Counted from the stretch's first letter, positions 8,295 to 15,664 are shown. The stretch: DNA of 25,537 nucleotides from an uncultured Eubacteriales bacterium (GCA_900545185.1 UQYH01000020.1:1-25537); one strand, 5' to 3'. The notes: generated by a model from the sequence alone, not told the origin. Translations and numbers: made by a program.

Positions 8295-8877
8295 GTCGTC
8301 CCTCCAGTGCGCGCGTCAGTGTAACTTCATCGGCATATTCCAAATCACCACCAACGGGGATGCCGTGTGCCAAACGCGTTACCTTTACATCAAACGGCGA
8401 TAAAAGCTTTGCAACATACATGGCCGTTGCCTCTCCCTCCAAATTCGGGTTGGTCGCCATAATAACCTCCTGCACACCGCCATCCGTTACACGCGCAAGC
8501 AGCTCCGATATACGAATATCCTCCGGGCCAATGCCGTCCATCGGTGAAATGACACCGTGCAGCACATGATAGACCCCTTTAAATTCACGCGTCTTTTCAA
8601 TTTTAATGACATCCTTCGGCTTTTCCACAACGCAAATCACGCTGTGGTCACGCCGCTCGTCTCCGCAAATTTCACAAGGCGTTCTCTCGGTCAGCGATTG
8701 GCAAATCGGACAAAACGTTATTTTTTGCTTAGCCGACAAAAGCGCATCGGCAAAGCCCTTCACCTCTGCTTCGGGCAGCTTCAGCACGTAATAAGCCAGT
8801 CGTTCGGCCGTGCGTTTGCCAATGCCCGGCATTTTTGCAAATTCTTCAATTAAGCGTGCAATCGGCGTTGCATACAT
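8281..8877 (-). CDS. recR: Recombination mediator RecR
   Basis: This DNA-binding protein works with RecO and RecF to load RecA on gapped DNA. The 198-aa length is standard. Domains in order are an N-terminal helix-hairpin-helix with MPGIGKRTAERLAYY (16-30), a four-cysteine zinc finger (Cys56, Cys59, Cys68, Cys71), a TOPRIM domain with VVEKPKDV and MATNPNLEGEATA, and the C-terminal RLAHGIPVGGDLEYADE segment. AAGGGG precedes the ATG by 9 nt. Its usual upstream neighbours dnaX and ybaB are absent. Instead it follows a methyltransferase-like gene by 15 nt. Confidence 0.96.
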   Translation of the reverse strand: MYATPIARLIEEFAKMPGIGKRTAERLAYYVLKLPEAEVKGFADALLSAKQKITFCPICQSLTERTPCEICGDERRDHSVICVVEKPKDVIKIEKTREFKGVYHVLHGVISPMDGIGPEDIRISELLARVTDGGVQEVIMATNPNLEGEATAMYVAKLLSPFDVKVTRLAHGIPVGGDLEYADEVTLTRALEGRHEIH

Positions 8878-8892
8878 AGTGTGTATCCCCTT

Positions 8893-9990
8893 TTACTTTG
8901 TAGTATCTTCATCCGTTTTTGTCTCATTTTCTTTGGGTACGCGAATCGGCAGCACAAGCGCGCCCAGCTCCTTGGCTGTAATTTCGCCGTATTCGTCCGA
9001 CCGCACGGCCGGGCGGCCTGCATAATGCATAACCGCATATTCCAAAAGCTCAATATCGCGCACAGAAAAGCAGACAGGGGCAGCGCCCGGCTGATTAAAA
9101 AGGGCAAGCGCCTGCTCCATTTCCGTTTTTTTCTCGGTTTTAATTTCAATTTGTGCCCGATTGCGGCTGACCGCCTTGCCCGAAAAGTCATAAAACAAGG
9201 CCGAATCCCGTGACGATATGGCATTGACCACAGGAAAATCGGGGCGGAGGGGTGCAAACTGCCAGCCGCCCTTAACACCCGCGGCCGTATAAGCCGGGCT
9301 GCTGTGCAAAAGACCGGTCATCGCACACTTTGCATGTACCAAAGACGGGATGTAATCGCTGTAGCTCTCCGGCCTCAGACAACAGCCCGATTCGGCCAGC
9401 GAAAACAGCGGCACGGTTGTAAAGGCCTGCAATTCGGTCAGAATATACATACAGTCCTCAACATCTATGCCCGAACAACCCACGCTGCAAACCTCAAGCG
9501 ATTGCAGCGTAAGCAGCATGGAAATCGCACGTTTTACGGCGCTTTCGTCATCACCTTCATCGTTATAAGGCTGCACGCCCACGCAAATCGGCATATCCGG
9601 CCCCAACGCTTCGCGAACGGCATACACGGCACATTTGGCAGCCAAAACATCCGTAAAGTCGGTTAAAAACAAAAGGCTGACGCCCATGTTCTCCAGCCAT
9701 TCGGCCTGCTTCATCACTGTGCGGTAATACGCCTCATATGCCGCATCATCTGCAATGGCTTCGGTTGGCTGCTGCAATCTGCCTGCCACAAATGCACGAT
9801 CGGCTGCTGCTTCAAACAGTTCAGCAAGCGCGTCGGCTTCTTCATCATTCATAAAACGGCAGGCAGGCGCCAGCAAAATATGGGCGCCCGCCTGTATATA
9901 GTCCTCCGGCAGTGCCGTGCTCCCTGCTTCCGGCGCTGCCACAGTTAAAAGATTCGATTTTAAAATTTCACGCAATTGTGCTGCTGTCAT
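8893..9990 (-). CDS. Degenerate homocysteine S-methyltransferase-like (MetH N-terminal-like) protein
   Basis: This 365-aa cytosolic protein has no signal peptide. Residues about 30-230 follow the order of a homocysteine methyltransferase barrel: the segments ADRAFVAGRLQQPT (64-76), LENMGVSLLFLTDFTDVLAAKCAVYAVREA (99-128), PICVGVQ (134-140) and CSVGCSGIDVEDC (168-180) resemble the family's equivalent strands. Cys172 may match the first zinc cysteine, but the GGCCG pair expected near 224-234 is replaced by MTGLLHSSPAY, so the zinc site looks lost. Residues about 306-338 resemble the DSSDPEALEAAL-YNGKPxxNS segment of a pterin-binding domain, without the rest of that domain. The function is unknown and catalysis is doubtful. 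AAAGG lies 7 nt before the ATG. It probably heads the recR-to-lgt operon. Confidence 0.6.
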   Translation of the reverse strand: MTAAQLREILKSNLLTVAAPEAGSTALPEDYIQAGAHILLAPACRFMNDEEADALAELFEAAADRAFVAGRLQQPTEAIADDAAYEAYYRTVMKQAEWLENMGVSLLFLTDFTDVLAAKCAVYAVREALGPDMPICVGVQPYNDEGDDESAVKRAISMLLTLQSLEVCSVGCSGIDVEDCMYILTELQAFTTVPLFSLAESGCCLRPESYSDYIPSLVHAKCAMTGLLHSSPAYTAAGVKGGWQFAPLRPDFPVVNAISSRDSALFYDFSGKAVSRNRAQIEIKTEKKTEMEQALALFNQPGAAPVCFSVRDIELLEYAVMHYAGRPAVRSDEYGEITAKELGALVLPIRVPKENETKTDEDTTK

Positions 9991-10015
9991 ACTGTCACCT
10001 TTCCTTCGGCCTTGA

Positions 10016-10048
10016 GCTAGGTATTATACGCCTAGCCTTATATGCCTA
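10016..10048 (-). promoter_or_regulatory. Possible promoter with flanking inverted and direct repeats
   Basis: On the minus strand a perfect TATAAT (within 10022-10030) is framed by the inverted repeat GCTAGG (10016-10021) and CCTAGC (10031-10036). TTATACGCCTA (10024-10034) is repeated as TTATATGCCTA (10038-10048) with a 14-nt period. No good -35 is present, so it may be an activator-dependent or repressible promoter for the recR-to-lgt operon, or a weak hairpin after the DUF4340 gene. Confidence 0.35.
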
Positions 10049-11407
10049 TTCCGCTATCGTCTTATCAAGCTGCGCAAGCATGGTATCCACCTGCTTTTTG
10101 CGAATAAGCAAATTGCCTTCGCCGTTCACCAGAACACGATAGTTTCTGTCATTATATTCAACACATTCCACAACGGTTTGGCTGCCGTCCTTTTTGGTGT
10201 AACGAACCGTGCAGGCAACCGCACCTTTGTTTGAATCGGTTACAAACTCATCCATCACCAGACCGATAACGGTTTGGTAGGCTTTTTTAAATTTAGATTC
10301 TTCCACCTTTTTATCATTAATGGTATATACGGCGTTATCATCCGCACCCGAAATGGTGAGATGATACTGCTTGCCCTTTGCGTCAATATCAATCTCCGAA
10401 ACCTCGGTAATGTTTTCCAAGTGAATCAGCTTATCTGCCAAATCCATATAACCGAGTGACAAGAAATCCAGATTTTCTGTCGCAACCGTGTACACAGTCT
10501 TTTGTCCGACAAGACGGATATAGGTGTTTTCTCCTTCCGCTTTGCCGACCTGCACGGTATAGTGTTTGGAATTGTCTAAATTCCAAATGCTGTATACGGC
10601 CTGCGGCTGATCCAATCCGTACGTGCTGTCTGCCGCCGGGTCTGAAATGACCTGCACGGCCGTTTGCGTGACAATATTTTTCAAAAGCTTTTCACCAATC
10701 ATATAGTCGCTGGCTTCCTTTTGCAGCGGCGCTTCCATTTTCCAAACATAGGCCGGTTCCTCTGCATCCGGTGCGGCCGTATTTTCCCGTATCAGGCGCA
10801 CAGGCTCGGCGCCCGGTTTTTCAAGCGTTATACCGCCGATGTCCTCACTGTCAATCGTGTAAACAGATGTATCCAAAAGCTTTGAAAGCGGCATAGCCAG
10901 GCTGTCGCATCCCGATGCACTTTTGGTGTAAACCGCGTTTTCACCCTCCAGCATTATATAAGCCACAGAGTTTTCAAGGGCAACATTGCCGATTAAAACA
11001 GTCGTTGTCCGACCGTCCGACAGTGTAATTTTCACCACGCGCTGCGGCTGATCCAGTCCGTATTGTGACAAATCCTGTACATTTTCGGCCAATTTGTCAC
11101 GTCCTGTGATAGAGGCGCACTCATACAACAGTGTATCCACGCGCGACTGACTGATGCGGATGGACGGATCGTTATTAACGATCCACACTTCGCCTTCCTT
11201 TGTCAAAGCGTAAGTACCCTCCTCCGGCGTTGTCACTGCAAGAGCGGTAATATTATCTTTATCCGTCTTAAAAATCGACACGGTCGGCGCCATAGTTGCC
11301 GCCGCCTTATCCTCCTGCTTCGGCTGATACCGATTGACCGCATACACGCCGCCGACCAGCAGTATAATCACACCTGCCAAAATTAATATATTCCTTACCG
11401 GTTTCAT
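10046..11407 (-). CDS. Membrane-anchored DUF4340 protein
   Basis: This is a 453-aa protein with one N-terminal hydrophobic helix (about residues 6-24) preceded by a short basic stretch. It is probably anchored in the membrane with the rest outside, or is secreted. The extracytoplasmic part contains two related modules, each beginning with a YGLDQPQ motif (QYGLDQPQRVVKITLSDG and TYGLDQPQAVYSIWNLD) and followed by beta-strands that include VLIGN or VQVGKAEGENTYIRL and a VYTV segment. This is the pattern of DUF4340. The family often accompanies Gld-type ABC export systems, but no ABC genes are present here. Its function is unknown. AAAGGG lies 10 nt before the ATG. It is 55 nt upstream of the methyltransferase-like gene. 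Confidence 0.78.
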   Translation of the reverse strand: MKPVRNILILAGVIILLVGGVYAVNRYQPKQEDKAAATMAPTVSIFKTDKDNITALAVTTPEEGTYALTKEGEVWIVNNDPSIRISQSRVDTLLYECASITGRDKLAENVQDLSQYGLDQPQRVVKITLSDGRTTTVLIGNVALENSVAYIMLEGENAVYTKSASGCDSLAMPLSKLLDTSVYTIDSEDIGGITLEKPGAEPVRLIRENTAAPDAEEPAYVWKMEAPLQKEASDYMIGEKLLKNIVTQTAVQVISDPAADSTYGLDQPQAVYSIWNLDNSKHYTVQVGKAEGENTYIRLVGQKTVYTVATENLDFLSLGYMDLADKLIHLENITEVSEIDIDAKGKQYHLTISGADDNAVYTINDKKVEESKFKKAYQTVIGLVMDEFVTDSNKGAVACTVRYTKKDGSQTVVECVEYNDRNYRVLVNGEGNLLIRKKQVDTMLAQLDKTIAE

Positions 11408-11458
11408 CTTATGTCAACCCTTTCCATACACATTCACAGTATTTTTACATATAATATC

Positions 11459-11496
11459 ATTGTACACGATTGCCTGCAACAATGCAATGTACATTG
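11459..11496 (-). promoter_or_regulatory. Probable promoter of the DUF4340 gene with a 12-bp palindrome at the -35
   Basis: On the minus strand TACAAT (11459-11464) follows a weak TTGCAT -35 (11482-11487) with a 17-nt spacer. The perfect palindrome CAATGTACATTG (11485-11496) overlaps the -35 and is well placed for an operator. The rest of the 126-nt gap to birA shows no clear terminator. Confidence 0.45.
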
Positions 11497-11533
11497 AAAA
11501 ATCGTCACAAAAATTTTACATTCCGCACATCCG

Positions 11534-12361
11534 TTATGCCATCGGCCGCAAAAGGCTGATTTCTCCGGCCTCCAGAACGCTGATTGTTCCGTCATCCAGC
11601 CGTACAACAAGGTGTGCCGAATCGTCTATCGCCACGGCCAGGCCTTGCTCCGCCATCCCGTTTTTTTGATATGTTACACGCTTACCCAACACGCAGGAGG
11701 CCGAACGGTATACCGACAGAAAATCAACCGATGGCAGGTCCCGATACAAGTCAGCAAAGCATGTAAAAATTTCCTTACACAGTGCGAAAGAAGTGACCGC
11801 TCTGTCGGGCGCTATTTCACGAAGCGATGTAACGATGCCCTCAATGGCAGGGTCATAACCCCCTTTCGGTCTTTGCAGATTGACACCAATGCCCAAAACC
11901 ACGCTCGAAAGCTGCCCTGCGGCATCAAACTGCCCTTCTGCCAAAATACCGCACAGTTTTTTGGCATGGGCATATATATCGTTAACCCATTTAATTTGAG
12001 TGGTAACCCCCGTCAGATTTTGAACGGCCTGCCACACAGCCACAGCCGCACAGGCCGTGATAAGTCCCGGCTCAGCTTGCTTTGGCCGCAACAAAAGGCT
12101 CATATACAGTCCCGTACCTTGCGGTGAAACAAAGCGGCGTCCCATTCTGCCGCGCCCGGCCGTTTGACTGTTTGCCAAAATCAATGTGCCCTCCGGCGCA
12201 TTTTGAGCCGCCAAGGCGCGCGCACGGTCGTTGGTAGAGGCAAGCAAATCCCACACCTCGGCCGTTTTGAATAAATCACAGTCGGCTAAGGCTGTCGCAA
12301 GATAGGCTTCCGCTTCTCGATTTCGCTCTGTTTTTTCATCTCTGCACACAGCGCCTCTCAT
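11534..12361 (-). CDS. birA: Biotin--[acetyl-CoA-carboxylase] ligase (monofunctional BirA)
   Basis: This enzyme activates biotin with ATP and attaches it to the lysine of biotin carboxyl carrier proteins. The biotin-binding glycine loop GRGRMGRRFVSPQGTGLYMS (69-88) and KWVNDIY (124-130) are both intact, followed by CGILAEG and GIGVNL. A C-terminal SH3-like domain occupies roughly 230-275. The usual N-terminal winged helix of the bifunctional repressor is absent, so this form should not bind DNA. The start is uncertain: AAGGGAG abuts ATG 12361, while GTG 12349 (codon 5) has AGAGG just upstream and may be the true start. Its own promoter lies at 12400-12428. Confidence 0.93.
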   Translation of the reverse strand: MRGAVCRDEKTERNREAEAYLATALADCDLFKTAEVWDLLASTNDRARALAAQNAPEGTLILANSQTAGRGRMGRRFVSPQGTGLYMSLLLRPKQAEPGLITACAAVAVWQAVQNLTGVTTQIKWVNDIYAHAKKLCGILAEGQFDAAGQLSSVVLGIGVNLQRPKGGYDPAIEGIVTSLREIAPDRAVTSFALCKEIFTCFADLYRDLPSVDFLSVYRSASCVLGKRVTYQKNGMAEQGLAVAIDDSAHLVVRLDDGTISVLEAGEISLLRPMA

Positions 12362-12399
12362 CTCCCTTTGCAGTAATCGAACTCCATACGCCTAACTCT

Positions 12400-12428
12400 A
12401 TTGTACTACATTTTCGCAAAGCCGTCAA
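12400..12428 (-). promoter_or_regulatory. birA: Sigma-A promoter of birA
   Basis: On the minus strand TTGACG (12423-12428) and TACAAT (12400-12405) are separated by exactly 17 nt. It lies between the terminator after the VanZ-like gene and birA, giving a leader of roughly 30 nt. Confidence 0.7.
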
Positions 12429-12460
12429 GCGTCAAGAAGCCATCCGCCGGTAGGCGCATA

Positions 12461-12499
12461 AAAAAGCACTTTCCTTTGAGATGCCCCAAAGAAAAGCGC
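12461..12499 (-). terminator. Rho-independent terminator of the cps operon
   Basis: On the minus strand GCGCTTTTCTTTG pairs over all 13 positions (two G-U) with CAAAGGAAAGTGC and is followed directly by TTTTTT. It begins right after the stop codon of the VanZ-like gene. Confidence 0.9.
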
Positions 12500-12993
12500 T
12501 ACTTTTCTTTTAAAAAACAAAGTTTGTCATGCACGGTATGCATCAGCAAAATACCGGCCACGGAGCCTGCACTGTCTGTCACCACATCCAAAAGCATGCA
12601 GGATCTGCCCGGAACAAACAGCTGATGAAATTCATCTGTTGCGGCATATGCGGCACAAGCGCAAAACGCAATAAAAAATGCCTTGCAAAACGAAAACCGA
12701 TAGCTGCCGCACAGACAATATACCCAAATACCCAAAATACCGTAAATCGTAAAATGCGCCAGCTTTCTGATGAAATTATGCACCACTTCAACCGTTTTCA
12801 TTTTTTGCACCGGCGGCAGGGCTTTAACAGAAGGGAGCGCCTGCAAAAGCTTAGCCGTTACGCTGCCGCTGAGACGACTCGAACTATCAGCCGACTGCGC
12901 CGAAAAACAAAAAATTAAAAGCGCCCAGCCAATGACCGCAACCCAAAGCAAACGGCGTTTTGTTTGTAGTTTAATCTTGGTTTCTTTTAACAT
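12499..12993 (-). CDS. VanZ-like membrane protein
   Basis: This is a 164-aa integral membrane protein of the VanZ superfamily. Hydrophobic helices fall at about 13-31, 73-92 and 98-118, with another near the C-terminus. Family motifs are FCFSAQS after the first helix, RKLAHFTIYGILG, and the DEFHQLFVPGRSCMLLDVVTDSAGSVAG block. VanZ proteins are associated with low-level teicoplanin resistance, but chromosomal homologues mostly have unknown roles in the cell envelope. No van genes are nearby, so resistance should not be inferred. Its start overlaps the end of cpsB by 23 nt and no good ribosome binding site is visible, suggesting translation by coupling. It is the last gene of the operon. Confidence 0.87.
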   Translation of the reverse strand: MLKETKIKLQTKRRLLWVAVIGWALLIFCFSAQSADSSSRLSGSVTAKLLQALPSVKALPPVQKMKTVEVVHNFIRKLAHFTIYGILGIWVYCLCGSYRFSFCKAFFIAFCACAAYAATDEFHQLFVPGRSCMLLDVVTDSAGSVAGILLMHTVHDKLCFLKEK

Positions 12994-13693
12994 ATCTGTT
13001 TTGTAATATATCCTCCGAGTTTTGCATTAATTTGTCAAGCATTTGAACCCCAAAACGCTTTTGAATAACCTCGCAGGCCTTTTCAAAACGGCAGCTGCGC
13101 TTATCCAAATCGTGGCAGTCCGAACCCAACACATTAAACGCATCCCATGTCAGTAATTTTTTAACAACTCTGCGCGGCCAAAACCGCAAAAGCGCATCGG
13201 CATTAATCTGCACCAGCACATCTCTTTCAAACAATTTAACAAAATTTTTAATGCGCTCCGGCGTGTCGGCGTATCTGTCCAAATGCGCCACAATCGGACG
13301 CAACCCGTGTACGCGCCTTATTTCATCCAGTTCATCATAAAACCAATCATTCCAATACGTAAACGGCATTTCAATTAAAATGTAATCCGTATTCCCAATG
13401 GCCAGTTGCCGCAAATTTTTCCGTTTGGAAATACCGTAATAAAATTCAACCTCGGCAGCCAAAACAATATCGGGAATCGGTTCTGTAATGCCTTCCCGAA
13501 TCTGTTGCAGCGCCTTTTCGCGTACCTTCACAAAGGCTGTGACAGAATCGTGCTTGCGAAAATGCGGCGTTGCCACAACAGTTGCAACTCCCTGCGCCTT
13601 TTGCGAAAGCAAAAGACCGCGCGAAATCGCAAGATTTGCCGCACCGTCATCAATGCCCGGTAAAATATGCGCATGAAAATCTATATACCGCAG
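12971..13693 (-). CDS. cpsB: CpsB/CapC-type manganese-dependent tyrosine-protein phosphatase (PHP fold)
   Basis: This PHP-domain phosphatase removes phosphate from the tyrosine-rich tail of the partner kinase and so resets capsule or exopolysaccharide synthesis. Visible metal-binding motifs are YIDFHAHILPGIDDGA, TPHF, AAEVEFYYG, IVAHLDRY and GSDCHDLDKR. The start is unusual. An ideal AGGAGGTG site is followed in frame only by CTG at 13693, 9 nt away, which gives MRYIDFHAH, where family members normally begin. The frame extends upstream to a GTG at 13726, but that codon has no ribosome binding site and would place the AGGAGG inside the gene. I favour the CTG. It follows cpsD and overlaps the VanZ-like gene. 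Confidence 0.9.
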   Translation of the reverse strand: MRYIDFHAHILPGIDDGAANLAISRGLLLSQKAQGVATVVATPHFRKHDSVTAFVKVREKALQQIREGITEPIPDIVLAAEVEFYYGISKRKNLRQLAIGNTDYILIEMPFTYWNDWFYDELDEIRRVHGLRPIVAHLDRYADTPERIKNFVKLFERDVLVQINADALLRFWPRRVVKKLLTWDAFNVLGSDCHDLDKRSCRFEKACEVIQKRFGVQMLDKLMQNSEDILQNRYVKRNQD

Positions 13694-13736
13694 AGCAACA
13701 CACCTCCTATCACAGCAACCTGTCACCGCACACTAT

Positions 13737-14588
13737 TTATTTTTTCTTATCTTCTTTGGTCGTTTCCGGTTCTTCCGCGCCTTTGCCGTAATATCCCCGA
13801 CCGTATTTATAATACCCGTATTGATAGCTGTACCGACGGTTATACGGGCTGTGTCCGTAATTATATTTATATCGGTTATACGTATAATCACGCATAGCGG
13901 CCGAGCTGTTTAAAATATAACCCAAAATTTTGATATTACCAAATTCCAGGGTTGAAATGGTTTGAGCAAGTGATTCGCTTGTTGTGTAATTTTGTTTAAC
14001 AACCACAACGGCGCCATCCATTAATTTTGCGATCGAAACAGGGTCGGTCACAACATTGACCGGCGGCGAATCGACAAAAATATAATCATACCGTTCGGAC
14101 AAAGTATCCATCAGCGTCTGCATGGATTTTGAAAGCAAAAGCTCGGAAGGGTTCGGTGATATCTGACCACCCGTTATGCAGTCCAGATTATATTCCTCCG
14201 AATGCTGCAAAACCTCATCCAGCTTTTTAAATCCGCCGAGATATTCTGCCATGCCGGCATCATTGGTAAGCGACAGATATTTGTGCAGCTTAGGACGGCG
14301 CAAGTCCGCCTCTATCACCAAAACCCGAAGGCCTGTTTGTGCAAAGGTAATAGCCAGGTTACATGTGGTTGTTGACTTACCTTCTGCCGCAACAGAACTG
14401 GTCACAATCACCTTTTTGCAGCCTTCAACCGAAGAAAGCGTAAACATCAAATTGGTTCTGGCCGCTTTATAGGCCTCCATCACACCAAAATGCGTATCCT
14501 TATTCAGTATATTCAGCCGCATGTCCTCTTTAGCCCTTTTTTTTCTTTTTTTATAAAAAAGTTTCTGCTTCAGCTTCTCAATGGGCAT
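13737..14588 (-). CDS. cpsD: CpsD/CapB-type bacterial tyrosine kinase
   Basis: This is the cytoplasmic ATPase part of a two-piece BY-kinase. ATP-binding motifs are SSVAAEGKST (Walker A, 64-73), VLVIEADLRRP (Walker A', 89-99) and IFVDSPP (Walker B, 170-176). An N-terminal lysine/arginine-rich stretch and EAYKAARTNL (38-47) match the oligomerisation region. The tail is exceptional in density, with 14 tyrosines between residues 235 and 267, and is the expected autophosphorylation cluster. AGAGG precedes the ATG by 9 nt. The gene overlaps cpsC by 11 nt. CpsC should supply the activating cytoplasmic C-terminus, and CpsB should dephosphorylate it. Confidence 0.94.
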   Translation of the reverse strand: MPIEKLKQKLFYKKRKKRAKEDMRLNILNKDTHFGVMEAYKAARTNLMFTLSSVEGCKKVIVTSSVAAEGKSTTTCNLAITFAQTGLRVLVIEADLRRPKLHKYLSLTNDAGMAEYLGGFKKLDEVLQHSEEYNLDCITGGQISPNPSELLLSKSMQTLMDTLSERYDYIFVDSPPVNVVTDPVSIAKLMDGAVVVVKQNYTTSESLAQTISTLEFGNIKILGYILNSSAAMRDYTYNRYKYNYGHSPYNRRYSYQYGYYKYGRGYYGKGAEEPETTKEDKKK

Positions 14589-15279
14589 TCTTTTTCACCT
14601 CTGTACGCAAATAGTTTATATCAGGAATCACGCCGATTAAGGGCAGGTCCTTCACATCCATCAAATCCGATTCGATTTTGATGCGGCTGTCAAACACATC
14701 AATTAAAAAGATGAGCACCATACAAAAGAAGGCTCCCAGTAAAAATCCGAGCACAACATTACGGTACACATTCGGCGATGAAGGCGCTTTAGGCAGGTTG
14801 GCCGAATCGATAATTTTAACATTACCGCCGCCAACCACACGGATGATTTCATCATACGCATTGTCCAAAACCGCATTGACAAGCATTTGCGAATGTTCGG
14901 GGTTGCCCGTATTGGCCGTAATTTCTATAATTTCCGTTTCATTTAAAGGGGAAAGGGTTAACATTCTTTTAATGTCCCGTGTTGTATAAGGCAAGCCGCT
15001 GTATTCCTGCACCTTGCTTAAAAACGTATCAGAAGTTAAAAGCTCGATACAAGTATACGCCAGCTGCTGAGAACTGGCAATATCGGCCAAATTAACCGTA
15101 GGGGTCTTGGAGTTGTTATTATTGACATATAAAGATCCCCGTGATGTATAGATCGGCATGATGTAATATGTCGTCAGCCCATATGCCAGCAAGGCCGCCA
15201 AAATTGCCGAAAGTGCAATTTTCCACCAATGGAACAAAAACAGCCGAAAGACTTCAATCAAATTAATTCTCTCGTTCAA
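14578..15279 (-). CDS. cpsC: Wzz/CpsC-type polysaccharide co-polymerase and kinase activator
   Basis: This is a 233-aa membrane protein with two transmembrane helices (about 19-40 and 174-194) flanking an extracellular domain, and a proline-containing NLPKAPSSPN segment just before the second helix. That is the Wzz family layout. The cytoplasmic tail after residue 195 (DVFDSRIKIESDLMDVKDLPLIGVIP) is the kinase-activating region seen in CpsC/CapA proteins. It regulates chain length and activates CpsD. The start codon is TTG at 15279, with GGGGAG 9 nt upstream. It is the first gene of the cpsC-cpsD-cpsB-vanZ operon. Confidence 0.92.
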   Translation of the reverse strand: MNERINLIEVFRLFLFHWWKIALSAILAALLAYGLTTYYIMPIYTSRGSLYVNNNNSKTPTVNLADIASSQQLAYTCIELLTSDTFLSKVQEYSGLPYTTRDIKRMLTLSPLNETEIIEITANTGNPEHSQMLVNAVLDNAYDEIIRVVGGGNVKIIDSANLPKAPSSPNVYRNVVLGFLLGAFFCMVLIFLIDVFDSRIKIESDLMDVKDLPLIGVIPDINYLRTEVKKNAH

Positions 15280-15404
15280 AAAATATCGCTCCCCGCTTTT
15301 GTAATTTTTTATTTTACTCTATGTTGATATATTTTCATCGTTTACCTGTTGAAAGCCCTACAGATAAACAGCTTAATTTCACTTTTGATTCAATTTTTAG
15401 GTAC

Positions 15405-15625
15405 GTGTTCATTACACCAACAGTGCAAGCCGCTAATCGGCTTGCTTCCTTAAGCGGTGCAATGAACACATCCGAACAAAAGCCGCCAAGGCTTTTGAAC
15501 CTACACTGTGTTATTACACCAACCGTGCAAGCCGCCAATCGGCTTGCTTCCTTTACCGGTGTAATGAACACATCCGAACAAAAGCCGCCAGGGCTTTTGA
15601 ACCTACACTGTGTTCATTATACCAC
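15405..15625. repeat. Two tandem ~103-bp structured repeat units plus a partial third
   Basis: Unit 1 (15405-15507) and unit 2 (15508-15609) are about 90% identical direct repeats. A third start (15610-15625) breaks off. In each unit GTGTTCATTACACC pairs with GGTGTAATGAACAC as an outer stem (unit 1 arms 15405-15418 and 15456-15469; unit 2 arms 15508-15520 and 15558-15571). Nested inside is GCAAGCCG/CGGCTTGC, and downstream lies a second hairpin AAAAGCC/GGCTTTT. The 443-nt gap between cpsC and the mutase gene (15280-15722) holds this array, a terminator and the cps 5' region. Frames running through the repeats are fortuitous. Confidence 0.85.
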
Positions 15626-15664
15626 AACTTTATTTGTAATGCAATTGTTTTAATTCATTTTTTG

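Noticed and set aside
12499..12993. Glycopeptide resistance determinant (VanZ)
   Set aside because: Only a VanZ-like membrane protein is present. No vanRSHAX genes are nearby, so a resistance call is not supported.
15405..15625. CRISPR array
   Set aside because: The units are about 103 bp direct duplications with no short repeat plus variable spacer pattern, and no cas genes are present.
15321..15653. Overlapping open frames through the tandem repeats on both strands (up to 110 codons) with repeated peptide blocks
   Set aside because: The peptide periodicity is simply the DNA repeat translated. There is no ribosome binding site, and both strands are open because the units are palindromic.
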